This document shows, in pieces, positions 42,116 to 50,040 of a DNA stretch of 64,000 bases. Numbering within the stretch: the first letter of the stretch is position 1; each line of letters begins with the position of its first letter. Both the position numbers and the translations under genes were made by a program. The DNA is from Lonepinella koalarum (lineage in GTDB: Bacteria; Pseudomonadota; Gammaproteobacteria; Enterobacterales; Pasteurellaceae): the NCBI RefSeq assembly GCF_004565475.1, contig NZ_SRHX01000001.1, positions 489,480 through 553,479 of the forward strand, read 5' to 3'. The notes under the pieces were generated by a model. That model ran no database searches. It saw only the letters and a program-made list of their open reading frames with translations, and had not been told where the DNA came from.

Positions 42116-42337
42116 TCAGTTTCTAACCCCTTGCTCCGCTGCCTGCTGATACCAATATGTTGCTTGTTTATAAGCTTGTTTTACACCATCACCATGGTAA
42201 TATTTCAAAGCTAAATCAAACAGAGCTTGCTCATCTCCTTGTTCTGCTTTTACCATCAGATCATCAATTTCATTGGCATAAATAGAGATGGAAAATGACA
42301 GACCAATCATCGTCACCAAAAGTAGTTTTTTCAGCAT
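42116..42337 (-). CDS. small Sel1-repeat protein, 3' end altered by IS607
   Basis: 73 residues. It has a signal peptide (MLKKLLLVTMIGLSFSISIYA) and one Sel1 repeat (ALFDLALKYYHGDGVKQAYKQATYWYQQAAEQG). The last residues VRN and the stop come from the IS left end. Joining the sequence across the element predicts GGLKLP and a stop instead, so the pre-insertion protein was also short. Secreted, function unknown. Confidence 0.65.
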   Translation of the reverse strand: MLKKLLLVTMIGLSFSISIYANEIDDLMVKAEQGDEQALFDLALKYYHGDGVKQAYKQATYWYQQAAEQGVRN

Positions 42338-42491
42338 GATTAATTCCTTATTTTACAAATAATAATCGTCATTCTATCATTGTTTTTCTTTTTTCAATTC
42401 GGTATGTTGCATTATTCACCAGAGAGAAATTCAGGACAAATTCCCAAATCTCTGCTAAAATGCACCGCACTTTTACACAATAAAACATTAA

Positions 42492-42528
42492 CCGTGGTTC
42501 GCAACCCTCCCACGCTAAAAAACTAAGG
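42492..42528 (+). ncRNA. preQ1-I riboswitch controlling queCDE
   Basis: CCGTGG...CCACG stem, loop with CAACCCTC, A-rich CTAAAAAACTAAGG pseudoknot strand including the AAGG ribosome site, 7 nt before the queC ATG. The downstream genes make preQ1's precursor preQ0, the expected feedback logic: bound preQ1 should sequester the ribosome site. An extended -10 TGCTAAAAT (42453-42461) and a USS lie just upstream. Confidence 0.92.
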
Positions 42529-42535
42529 ACTTATA

Positions 42536-43267
42536 ATGCAACTTTTCAATCCAAATCACGACCGCAAAGCGGTGGTTATCTTTTCTGGTGGACAAGATTC
42601 CACCACTTGCTTAATTCAAGCCATTCAGCAATACGGTAAACAAAATCTCGAAACCATTACTTTCAAATATGGACAACGCCACGCTATTGAGTTAGATAAA
42701 GCACAATGGATTTGCCAAGATCTTGGGATCAAGCAAACGCTAATTGATATGGAAAGTACGCAAATTTTCTCTGCCAATGCAATGATGAGTGACAGCCCAA
42801 TTAAAACGGGCAACAATGGCGTGCCGAATACTTTGGTGGATGGTCGCAATGCGTTATTTCTGCTGTATGCGGCTATTTACGCCAAAGGGCAAGGCATTAC
42901 CGATATTATCACGGGTGTGTGTGAAACAGATTTTAGCGGTTATCCAGACTGCCGTGATATATTTATTAAATCCATGAATGTGACCTTAAATTTAGCCATG
43001 GATTACAATTTCCGCATCATCACACCATTAATGTATTTAACCAAAGCCCAGACTTGGCAGCTTGCCGATGAACTTGATGCATTAGATTATGTCCAACAAC
43101 ATAGCCACACTTGCTATTTAGGTATTGACGGTGGTTGTGGCGAATGCCCGAGTTGTCAATTACGTAACAAAGGGTTAAATGAATATTTAGCCTTAAAAAG
43201 TGCGGTGAAAAATGCCAACGAAATTGGGCGTAACAATTCGGTAAATTCCACATCAATAGGGGGATAA
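42536..43267 (+). CDS. queC: 7-cyano-7-deazaguanine synthase
   Basis: 243 residues. It has the PP-loop [17 protein letters not shown] (about residues 14-30) and the zinc site [18 protein letters not shown]. It converts carboxydeazaguanine to preQ0 using ATP and ammonia. The C-terminal tail ([11 protein letters not shown]) is longer than usual and contains a USS-derived segment nearby. First gene of the queCDE operon. Confidence 0.96.
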   Translation: MQLFNPNHDRKAVVIFSGGQDSTTCLIQAIQQYGKQNLETITFKYGQRHAIELDKAQWICQDLGIKQTLIDMESTQIFSANAMMSDSPIKTGNNGVPNTLVDGRNALFLLYAAIYAKGQGITDIITGVCETDFSGYPDCRDIFIKSMNVTLNLAMDYNFRIITPLMYLTKAQTWQLADELDALDYVQQHSHTCYLGIDGGCGECPSCQLRNKGLNEYLALKSAVKNANEIGRNNSVNSTSIGG

Positions 43268-43269
43268 CA

Positions 43270-43692
43270 ATGTTTAAAGTTTCTAAAGAATTTAGTTTTG
43301 ATATGGCACATATTTTAGACGGTCACGATGGTAAATGCCAAAATTTGCACGGACATACTTACAAATTACAAGTAGAAGTGAGTGGTGATTTGGTCGCTAA
43401 CGGAGCCAAAAAAGGCATGGTAATTGACTTTACTGATGTCAAAACCGTGGTAAAAAAAGCTATTTTAGATCCTATGGATCATGCTTTTATTTATGACACC
43501 AACAGTCCAAGAGAATGTAAAATTGCTAATCTCCTCAATGAATTAGATTCAAAGACCTTTGGTATTCCGATGCGTACTACGGCGGAACAAATGGCTCGTT
43601 TTATATTTAATCAATTAAAAAATGAGTTACCTATTTCTGCTATTCGTCTATGGGAAACGCCGACTTCCTTTTGTGAATATCGGGAATCATAG
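43270..43692 (+). CDS. queD: 6-carboxytetrahydropterin synthase
   Basis: 140 residues of the PTPS/QueD fold. Zinc-binding histidines are in FDMAHILDGHDGKCQNLHGHTY, and the Glu in WETPTSFCEYRE is catalytic-type. It makes carboxytetrahydropterin from dihydroneopterin triphosphate. It starts 2 nt after queC and ends 2 nt before queE. Confidence 0.95.
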   Translation: MFKVSKEFSFDMAHILDGHDGKCQNLHGHTYKLQVEVSGDLVANGAKKGMVIDFTDVKTVVKKAILDPMDHAFIYDTNSPRECKIANLLNELDSKTFGIPMRTTAEQMARFIFNQLKNELPISAIRLWETPTSFCEYRES

Positions 43693-43694
43693 TC

Positions 43695-44327
43695 GTGCAG
43701 TTAATTAATGAACCCAAATTTCCCATTGTCGAAATTTTCGAAAGCCTACAGGGAGAGGGGGCAAATACAGGCATGCCAAGTATTTTTGTACGGTTCGGCA
43801 AATGTAATCTGGCTTGCCCTTGGTGTGATACCAATTACAACCAATTTGAGCAATGGAGTTTGAGCCAAATCTTACAAAAAGTGCGGTCTTTTTCAGTGAA
43901 GAATATTATTATCACCGGTGGTGAACCCACTATTCAAGTCGGCATTGCTTTATTATTAGATCGTTTAAAAGCAGACGGCTATTTTTTAGCTATTGAAACC
44001 AACGGTTTAAAAGCCATTCCGTCGCAAATTGATTATATTGCCACCAGCCCTAAAGCTATGTATGCCAAAAAATACGAAAATCGTTGTATTCCGTTTGCAC
44101 ATGAAGTCCGTATTGTGGTGGATGAACAAGATGAAAATGTACAAGATTTTTGCCAGTTGATTGAAAGCAAAATTCAAGCCAACGGTTATTATCTTTCTCC
44201 TTGTGAAATTAATGGCAAAATGAATCTACTGCAAACCATCACACATTTAGGCTTACTTAACCAACGCCAAAATAAACCCAAATGGCAACTGAGTATTCAA
44301 ACCCATAAGTTGATTGGAATTGAGTAA
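43695..44327 (+). CDS. queE: 7-carboxy-7-deazaguanine synthase
   Basis: 210 residues from a GTG start. The radical-SAM cluster motif is CNLACPWCDT (CxxxCxxC, about residues 35-42), and SLQGEGANTGMPSIFVR precedes it. ITGGEPTIQ is the SAM-binding GGE. It turns carboxytetrahydropterin into carboxydeazaguanine. With queC and queD it covers the steps to preQ0. queF and tgt are not in the window. Confidence 0.93.
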   Translation: MQLINEPKFPIVEIFESLQGEGANTGMPSIFVRFGKCNLACPWCDTNYNQFEQWSLSQILQKVRSFSVKNIIITGGEPTIQVGIALLLDRLKADGYFLAIETNGLKAIPSQIDYIATSPKAMYAKKYENRCIPFAHEVRIVVDEQDENVQDFCQLIESKIQANGYYLSPCEINGKMNLLQTITHLGLLNQRQNKPKWQLSIQTHKLIGIE

Positions 44328-44446
44328 ATAAAGGTTAAAAATGAATTAGTTATTTAACATTGCATAACATAATCCTCCCTTAAATTTAACAAAATTCACT
44401 TTGGATTTACAATTCATGCAAATAAATAAAATGAAATTTCCATTTA

Positions 44447-44462
44447 TTTGAATATGATCACA
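44447..44462 (+). promoter_or_regulatory. CRP site upstream of the DASS transporter
   Basis: TTTGA-ATATGA-TCACA matches the CRP consensus TGTGA-N6-TCACA in nine of ten half-site positions, about 70 nt before the start codon. CRP itself is encoded in this window. Confidence 0.65.
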
Positions 44463-44531
44463 TTATTGCGAATATATTTCTAATATAATTAATATTAAAT
44501 TCAATTCAATTGCTTCAACTGGAGAATACAT

Positions 44532-45944
44532 ATGGCGATTAAGCAGCTTTGTCGATCAATAAGAGCGGCACCTAATAGAAATCTGTTTTTCTTTTGTTTT
44601 TCGGTCATTTTTGCATTAGGGTTAACATGGTTATTGTCTAGTGCGAGTTTTACCACAATACAAAATTACGTGTTATTTTTATTGTTCTTTTCTATCGGCC
44701 TATGGGTGACAGAGGCTATTCCTCCCTTTTCCGTTAGTATTTTAATTATCGGTTTTCTTGTCTTGATTATGGGGAAAAGCGAAGTCTATGACGCAATGAA
44801 ATATTTGCAAACTTGGTCAGATAGTGTTATTTGGCTATTTTTAGGCGGTTTTTTCTTAGCGGAAGGGATGAAAAAAACCAAACTTGATTTTATGCTGTTA
44901 AAAATGGTTTTACCGAAATTCGGGAATAAACCAAGCAATGTCCTATGGGGACTGATGTTGGTTACGGCAGTCATGTCAATGCTAATGAGTAACACCGCAA
45001 CAACGGCAATGATGATCGCAACCATCAATCCGCTTTTCTCCAATTTGCAGCAACGAGGTAATTTATCTAGAGCATTATTACTTGGTATTCCAGCTGCCGC
45101 TTCGGTGGGTGGTATGGGAACAATTATTGGTTCGGCACCCAACGCTATTGCAGTAGGCGCACTGGAAAAAATGGGACATCCGATCTCATTTTTGGAATGG
45201 ATGATATTCGGTATGCCGTTGGCATTTTTTTTATTATTTATTTTTTGGCAAGTATTGATTAAAAAATATAAGGTGGCTGAACAAAACAAGCTGGATTTTG
45301 ATTTTCTCGCCAACACTAAAACAGAAATCAGTGCGCAGGAAAAAATGCATAAAGGAATTGTTTTAATTATTTTATCAATCACATTATTCTGTTGGTTGAC
45401 CTCCAAATGGATCGGTATCCCTGTGGCAGCGGTGTCAGGTATTCCGATTGTTGGTTTAACGATAACGGGAGTGCTTAATGAAAAAGATATTCGTCAGCTG
45501 CCTTGGGACACCTTAATGTTGGTTGCCGGTGGTTTGGCGTTGGGATTAGCGATCGAAGAACAGCAAATTGCCTCTCACTTTGTTGAGCAAATCAGCCATA
45601 TTCAGCTCAGTTTTGTGATGCTACTGGTTTTATTTGGCTTTATTACCGTGCTTTTATCTAATTTTATGAGTAATACGGCAGCAACAACCATTTTAATTCC
45701 TATCGGCGTTTCCCTACTGACAATGGTTGGTCACACTGATATAGATCCGTCAATATTGCCGTTAGTGATTGGTTTAAGTGCTTCCTGTGCATTATTTCTG
45801 CCGGTTTCAACACCACCGAATGCCATCGCATTCAGTACAGGCTTGATTCCACAATCGGAATTCCGCTTGGGAGGGATCATTATCGGATTACTCGGACCTG
45901 TATTGAGTATTCTATGGGTATTGGCATTAACTACCCTATTCTAG
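44532..45944 (+). CDS. DASS (SLC13-type) sodium/anion symporter
   Basis: 470 residues, about a dozen membrane segments. The two re-entrant Asn-Thr motifs of the family are seen: LMSNTATTAMM (about residue 154) and NFMSNTAATTILIP (about residue 380). The C-terminal SASCALFLPVSTPPNAIAFSTG fits the dicarboxylate branch. It probably takes up succinate, fumarate, malate or citrate; the substrate is not determined. An ACTGGAG ribosome site and CRP site suggest carbon-source control. Confidence 0.87.
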   Translation: MAIKQLCRSIRAAPNRNLFFFCFSVIFALGLTWLLSSASFTTIQNYVLFLLFFSIGLWVTEAIPPFSVSILIIGFLVLIMGKSEVYDAMKYLQTWSDSVIWLFLGGFFLAEGMKKTKLDFMLLKMVLPKFGNKPSNVLWGLMLVTAVMSMLMSNTATTAMMIATINPLFSNLQQRGNLSRALLLGIPAAASVGGMGTIIGSAPNAIAVGALEKMGHPISFLEWMIFGMPLAFFLLFIFWQVLIKKYKVAEQNKLDFDFLANTKTEISAQEKMHKGIVLIILSITLFCWLTSKWIGIPVAAVSGIPIVGLTITGVLNEKDIRQLPWDTLMLVAGGLALGLAIEEQQIASHFVEQISHIQLSFVMLLVLFGFITVLLSNFMSNTAATTILIPIGVSLLTMVGHTDIDPSILPLVIGLSASCALFLPVSTPPNAIAFSTGLIPQSEFRLGGIIIGLLGPVLSILWVLALTTLF

Positions 45945-45994
45945 GGGCTAGCCATTTCAATAACTGAACAGTTACGCCAGCAGATACATACGAT

Positions 45995-46027
45995 CAAAAC
46001 ACCCCAGCGAGCAACACAAGCTGGGGT
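45995..46027 (-). terminator. terminator of lipoprotein gene 1
   Basis: ACCCCAGC and GCTGGGGT form the stem with a 12-nt loop. On the minus strand it is followed by GTTTTG. The same structure lies after lipoprotein gene 2, where IS607 copy 3 has split it. Confidence 0.75.
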
Positions 46028-46061
46028 GGGGATTTAAACAACGAGGAGTGATAAGAAGTTA

Positions 46062-47057
46062 TTATTGCTTACCAACAAATACCCCGAAGGAATCAGAACG
46101 TTCAAATGTTCCACCGACTTCTTCGGCTGTTGAACCGTAGAAGTTACCTTTTAAGCCATCGCCTGTATCGCCATCGGTCCATTGAGCGGTGAAACCTTCG
46201 CTTGATACATCACCTTCAAATGTTTGCGCAACAGTTGTTGGTGCACCATTACCATTACGGATTTGCCCTGAAATGGTTTTAGCATCAAAGTCAACTTCTG
46301 CAGTGAAGTTACCCGTAATCGCACCAGATTCTTGGAATAAGTTGTCAGCAATGCTACCTGCAAAGCGTAGGAAGCCACCGTTGTATGTTGCTGTGCCCCC
46401 AGTTGGGACGGCAGTCAATTCAGTTGGTGTACCTTGCACAAACAGATACTGATTATCACCTGCTACCACTGCACCCGCGACGACATTGGCAAATTCATAA
46501 GATGCATCAGAGATATCGCTTTTACGTTGAGACGTAATCACATTTGCCCCCGTAAAGTTTAAGCTAGAGTTTGTACCATTGCTTTCACCTTTGTCAGTAT
46601 AGTACACGCTGTGCACAAAGTTTGGATTGCCCGCCGCAATTTTTGTGGTTGCTTCACTTAACTGAATTTCAACACCGTCAACGGTGATTTTGTCAAAATT
46701 AGCGGTATCATATGACACAGATGTGTTTGCATTAAAGCTATTTTTAGCAATGCCTTCTGGTACGACATAGGAGGTAGTATCAGGAGTACTGTTATCAGGG
46801 GTACCGTTATCAGGGGTACTGTCATCAGGGGTACCGTTATCAGGGGTACTGTCATCAGGGGTACCGTTATCAGGAGTACCGTTATCAGGGTTACTGTTAT
46901 CAGGGTTACTGTTATCAGGGGTACTGTTATCAGGGGTACTGGTTTCTGGTGGGGTTGGGGTAACATTTGAACCATCCCCACTAGAAGATGAACTACAAGC
47001 TGAAAGGGCAAGAGCACAGGCGATTACAATAGCACTGAGTTTAAATGGGTTTTGCAT
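46062..47057 (-). CDS. TbpB-like surface lipoprotein 1 with TPDNS repeats
   Basis: 331 residues. Signal with lipobox LSAC (Cys21) and a poly-Ser tether. Then eleven pentapeptides of the TPDNS/NPDNG type (residues 41-95). The C-terminal half has a beta-barrel pattern (GNFTAEVDFDAKTISGQIRN and LKGNFYGSTAEEVGGTFERSD) seen in transferrin-binding-protein-B-like and Slam-dependent lipoproteins. An iron or heme role is inferred from that fold and from the Fur-like box upstream. The ligand is unknown. An AAGGAG ribosome site precedes the ATG. It is paralogous to the gene at 48902-49702. Confidence 0.78.
   Translation of the reverse strand: MQNPFKLSAIVIACALALSACSSSSSGDGSNVTPTPPETSTPDNSTPDNSNPDNSNPDNGTPDNGTPDDSTPDNGTPDDSTPDNGTPDNSTPDTTSYVVPEGIAKNSFNANTSVSYDTANFDKITVDGVEIQLSEATTKIAAGNPNFVHSVYYTDKGESNGTNSSLNFTGANVITSQRKSDISDASYEFANVVAGAVVAGDNQYLFVQGTPTELTAVPTGGTATYNGGFLRFAGSIADNLFQESGAITGNFTAEVDFDAKTISGQIRNGNGAPTTVAQTFEGDVSSEGFTAQWTDGDTGDGLKGNFYGSTAEEVGGTFERSDSFGVFVGKQ
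46773..46937 (-). repeat. 15-bp in-frame tandem repeats (11 units)
   Basis: Units of the form ACCGTTATCAGGGGT (plus strand) encode TPDNS, TPDNG, TPDDS and NPDNS. The units are nearly identical, so copy number can change by slippage without losing frame. That would vary the length of the surface tether. Confidence 0.9.
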
Positions 47058-47361
47058 AGAAAAACTCCTTAGGATAATTACAAAATAGATAGCAAAGCAC
47101 CGCTTCGAGTTTAGCGTGCTAGCTTACTTAGTGACTGAAGTCAGATGACTTCATTGTTAAACGTTGATGCAATAACATAATAACATTGCTCGCAACGTTG
47201 CTTACCACATAAAAGAATCTCTTTAAAATAAAAATGATTCCTATTAAAAGGATAAGTGATTTTTTAAAACTTGTAAAGCGCTATTGAATGGAATTTGACA
47301 GGATGTTTATCTGATTGGACCGCTCTATTAGCATCATGATAAGGAATAAATCATTAAAATA
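47058..47361 (-). promoter_or_regulatory. iron-box leader of lipoprotein gene 1
   Basis: 304 nt without a gene. On the minus strand TTTAATAGGAATCATTTTT (47248-47230) matches the 19-bp Fur consensus in about 12 positions. A hairpin AGCACGC...GCGGTGCT lies near 47090-47125, followed by AAGGAG. The region is homologous to 49703-49970 upstream of lipoprotein gene 2, beginning within a few bases of the IS607 copy 3 right end. Confidence 0.6.
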
Positions 47362-48853
47362 CCGTTCTTACAAACCTACAAAATCCTATAAATAACTATA
47401 AAAAGCTATAAATTGGATCTTTGTTGTATTCCTACTTCAACCTTGCTGGTTACAATCCGATTTATTGCTAAATCGGATTGTATTGCCGTCAAGTCCATAG
47501 GCGTAAATTCGGGCAGAACTTGCCCTATTTGTTTTTCCATTAAGCGTAATAAATTTATTGAAGCATTATAATCACGATTTATTTTCGCACCGCAATGTTC
47601 ACAACAATAAATTCGCTCACTTAATTTCAATTCTTTTTTAATTGAACCGCATTGACTACACGTTTTTGAACTTGGATAGAATCTATCTGCAAAAATAATC
47701 TGTTTCCCATTATATTTTGCTTTGTATTCAAGTTGTCTTCTAAACTCATAGAAACTCACGTCAGCAATAGATTTCGCTAATTGATGATTTTTCATCATTC
47801 CTTTTACATTTAAATCTTCTAAACAGATATAATCTGCCTGTTTAATGATTGATGAACTCAGTTTATGTGAAAAATTATTGCGAATATTTGCTATTCGCCG
47901 ATGTAATTTGGCTAGTTTTAAACTTGCTTTTAAATAATTCGCCGACTTTTTCGTTTTTTCACCTTTGGTTTTTGGGTGTTGTTTTTTACTTAATTGTCTG
48001 CTTTTGGTTTTAAGTTTACGTGCAAGTTTAGCTAATGGCTTAGGTGATTTTATTTCTAAACCATTAGATAAACTTACAAAAGATTTTAATCCCACATCAA
48101 TCCCTAAGCCTAATTTTGTTTTAGGCTGTGGCTGATAATTTTCTTCAGCAATGGATACACTAAATGATGCATAATATTTATCGCCATTTTGGCTAATGGT
48201 TACGCTATTGATTTTTCCAGAAAATCTTAATCTTTCGCTTAATTTAACATAACCAAGATTAGGCACTTTTAGATATTGAGCGTTACATTCAGTAATGATT
48301 TTCTTGTATTTTTTAGAATTTTTATTGGTGTCAGATAACACAACCTGATCGCCACCAATGTAGTAGCTCCCAGCATTATCACGTTTTTTCTTAAACTGTG
48401 GATAGCTTACTTTACCTTGTTTTAGGTCTCGGAAAAATTTTTGAAAAGCTAAATCTTGAATAACTTCATAATTAAAGCCTTGTTTAGAACAATAAAGTTC
48501 TAAAATTTGTACTTGACGAACTAAATCTTCTTTTTGATCGTGGCTACTCACTCGAGCATAAGCAATGGTTTTCAAATCATCACGATTAAAAACAATATTA
48601 TGGTTAATCGCTTTGAGCGTTTCAAGTTTATAGCGGCGATCACCGCCTTTTGTTAACTCATCAGGCTTAAGCAAGCCTTTTTTATCCCAGTTTCGTAACG
48701 TTTGTATGGTTACGCTAAGCACCTTGCTCGCTTGACCAATGGAAAGAAGTTTGTTCATTTTGGAAATTATAGCATAGAATCAACGGAACTGATTGTACTA
48801 AATTATTTAGATATTTATAGAATTTTATAGATTTTATCTTTCAGTTTCTAACC
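47362..48853 (-). mobile_element. IS607-family element, copy 3 (internal deletion)
   Basis: 1.49 kb with the same ends as copies 1 and 2 but 589 nt shorter. The deletion joins tnpA after QDL (residue 103) to tnpB at AFQKFF, at a short AT microhomology near 48454. It is inserted at the 3' foot of the lipoprotein 2 terminator: joining its flanks rebuilds ACCCCAGTGAGCA and matches the intact terminator of lipoprotein 1. Confidence 0.92.
47406..48758 (-). pseudogene. TnpA-TnpB in-frame fusion from IS607 copy 3
   Basis: 450 residues in one frame: TnpA residues 1-103 (HTH and the catalytic-Ser segment) fused to TnpB from about residue 94 to the end. All three RuvC acids and the zinc ribbon remain, but the TnpB N-terminal domain that holds target and RNA contacts is replaced. 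The recombinase has lost most of its catalytic domain. Probably non-functional, yet the frame has stayed open. Confidence 0.8.
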
Positions 48854-48878
48854 CCAGTGAGCATAGCAAACTGGGGTT
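48852..48878 (-). terminator. terminator stem of lipoprotein gene 2, split by IS607
   Basis: CCCCAGT and ACTGGGGT still pair on the minus strand, but the T-rich part that should follow (TATTTTAATG) now lies beyond the element at 47361. The stem is followed by GTTAGAAACTG of the IS left end, so termination is probably weaker. Confidence 0.7.
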
Positions 48879-48901
48879 TAAAAGTTGAGATGTAATATGG
48901 A

Positions 48902-49702
48902 TTATTCTGTTGCAGTTTGTTCAGCAATAAATACACCAAAGGAATCGGAACGTTCAAATTCACCAGCGATTTCGGTTGCATCACCATAGAAGTTACCTTT
49001 TAAGCTACCCGTGTCGCCATCTGTCCAAGTGGTGGTAAATCCATTGCCTGAGATTTTACCTTCAAAGAACTCTTGTTCTGCATTACGACCCGCATCGCGA
49101 ATATAACCATCAATTGTTTTGTCATCAAAGTTAACGGTTGCTTCAATTCGTCCAGTGAGAACACCTGTTTCTTGGAATAAGCTACCTTTATCCACAGTTT
49201 CAGCTGTTACGAAACGTAATGTACCGCCAGTGTAGTAGAAAGAACCTGTTTTAGGGATTTCATTAATTGGTGTTTTCTCGCCTTGAATAAACAGATATTC
49301 ACCATTATCTGTTTTAACCGCACCTACGATGGCATACTCAAAACTGTGTGCGTTAACACTTTCAGTTCCAATATTATTACTATCAATTGAAGCAATTTTA
49401 GTCGCATCTTTAACGTTAATATTGTAACGCTCTACTTGTTCTCCTTTTGCATCTGTTACAAAGACAGGGTGAACGGAGTTTGGATTACCTTGAGTTGCAG
49501 TTAACTCTGCATCAGCTAATGGAATTTCTTGACCATCAACGGTGATGGTGTCAAACGTTGCTTTTTGAGCAGAGGTGGATACTTTTACACCAAAGCTATT
49601 TTCTTCAATTTTAGTTGGTTCACCAGAACTGGATGAGCCACAAGCAGTAAGTACAAAACTACCAGCGATAAGAATAGCACTGAGTTTAAATGGGATTTGC
49701 AT
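48902..49702 (-). CDS. TbpB-like surface lipoprotein 2
   Basis: 266 residues from MQIPFKLSAILIAGSFVLTACG (lipobox LTAC), AAGGAG upstream. Without the repeat tether it aligns along its whole length with lipoprotein 1: KIEENSFGVKVSTS, GRIEATVNFDDKTIDGYIRD and LKGNFYGDATEIAGEFERSDSFGVF. It keeps the barrel motifs of TbpB-like/Slam-substrate proteins. It is a tandem paralogue with a homologous leader and Fur-like box, so both are probably induced by iron limitation. Confidence 0.78.
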   Translation of the reverse strand: MQIPFKLSAILIAGSFVLTACGSSSSGEPTKIEENSFGVKVSTSAQKATFDTITVDGQEIPLADAELTATQGNPNSVHPVFVTDAKGEQVERYNINVKDATKIASIDSNNIGTESVNAHSFEYAIVGAVKTDNGEYLFIQGEKTPINEIPKTGSFYYTGGTLRFVTAETVDKGSLFQETGVLTGRIEATVNFDDKTIDGYIRDAGRNAEQEFFEGKISGNGFTTTWTDGDTGSLKGNFYGDATEIAGEFERSDSFGVFIAEQTATE

Positions 49703-49872
49703 GGAAAAACTCCTTAGATAAAAAATAGATAAAAAGCACCGCATTATGTTTAGCGTGCTTACGATTATTTAGTGGCTTATAGTGACTTAAATTCAGATGA
49801 TTTCGTTGTTAAACCTTGATGCAATCATGCTGCGAGCAACTTTGCCAGCCACAAAAAGAACCCTTTTGAAAT

Positions 49873-49891
49873 AAAAATGATTCCTATTAAG
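49873..49891 (-). promoter_or_regulatory. Fur-like box of lipoprotein gene 2
   Basis: On the minus strand CTTAATAGGAATCATTTTT is nearly identical to the box before lipoprotein 1, within a conserved leader of about 250 nt that also has a GC-rich hairpin near the ribosome site. Confidence 0.55.
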
Positions 49892-50040
49892 ATGATAAGT
49901 GATTTTTTAACGCTTGTAAAGTGCTATTGAATTGAGTTTAACTGGATTTTTATCTGATTGTACCACCTCTTTTTAGTGTGGTTCAGCAAGCAACAAGGTG
50001 AGTGAGCCAATAAAAATGACCTTAAATTTTTTATCTGATC

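Larger units (their letters stand above)
40048..42128 (-). mobile_element. IS607-family element, copy 2 (intact)
   Basis: 2.08 kb, tnpA and tnpB both full length and overlapping by 20 nt. Ends equal those of copies 1 and 3 with GG (CC on the plus strand) at each border. The target was a run of C/G at the 3' end of a small Sel1 gene. The intact state makes it the likely source of activity for all three copies. Confidence 0.92.

Noticed and set aside
46151..46452. Open frames overlapping the lipoprotein 1 gene in other frames
   Set aside because: They are shadows of the repeat-rich coding sequence with no ribosome site or motif.
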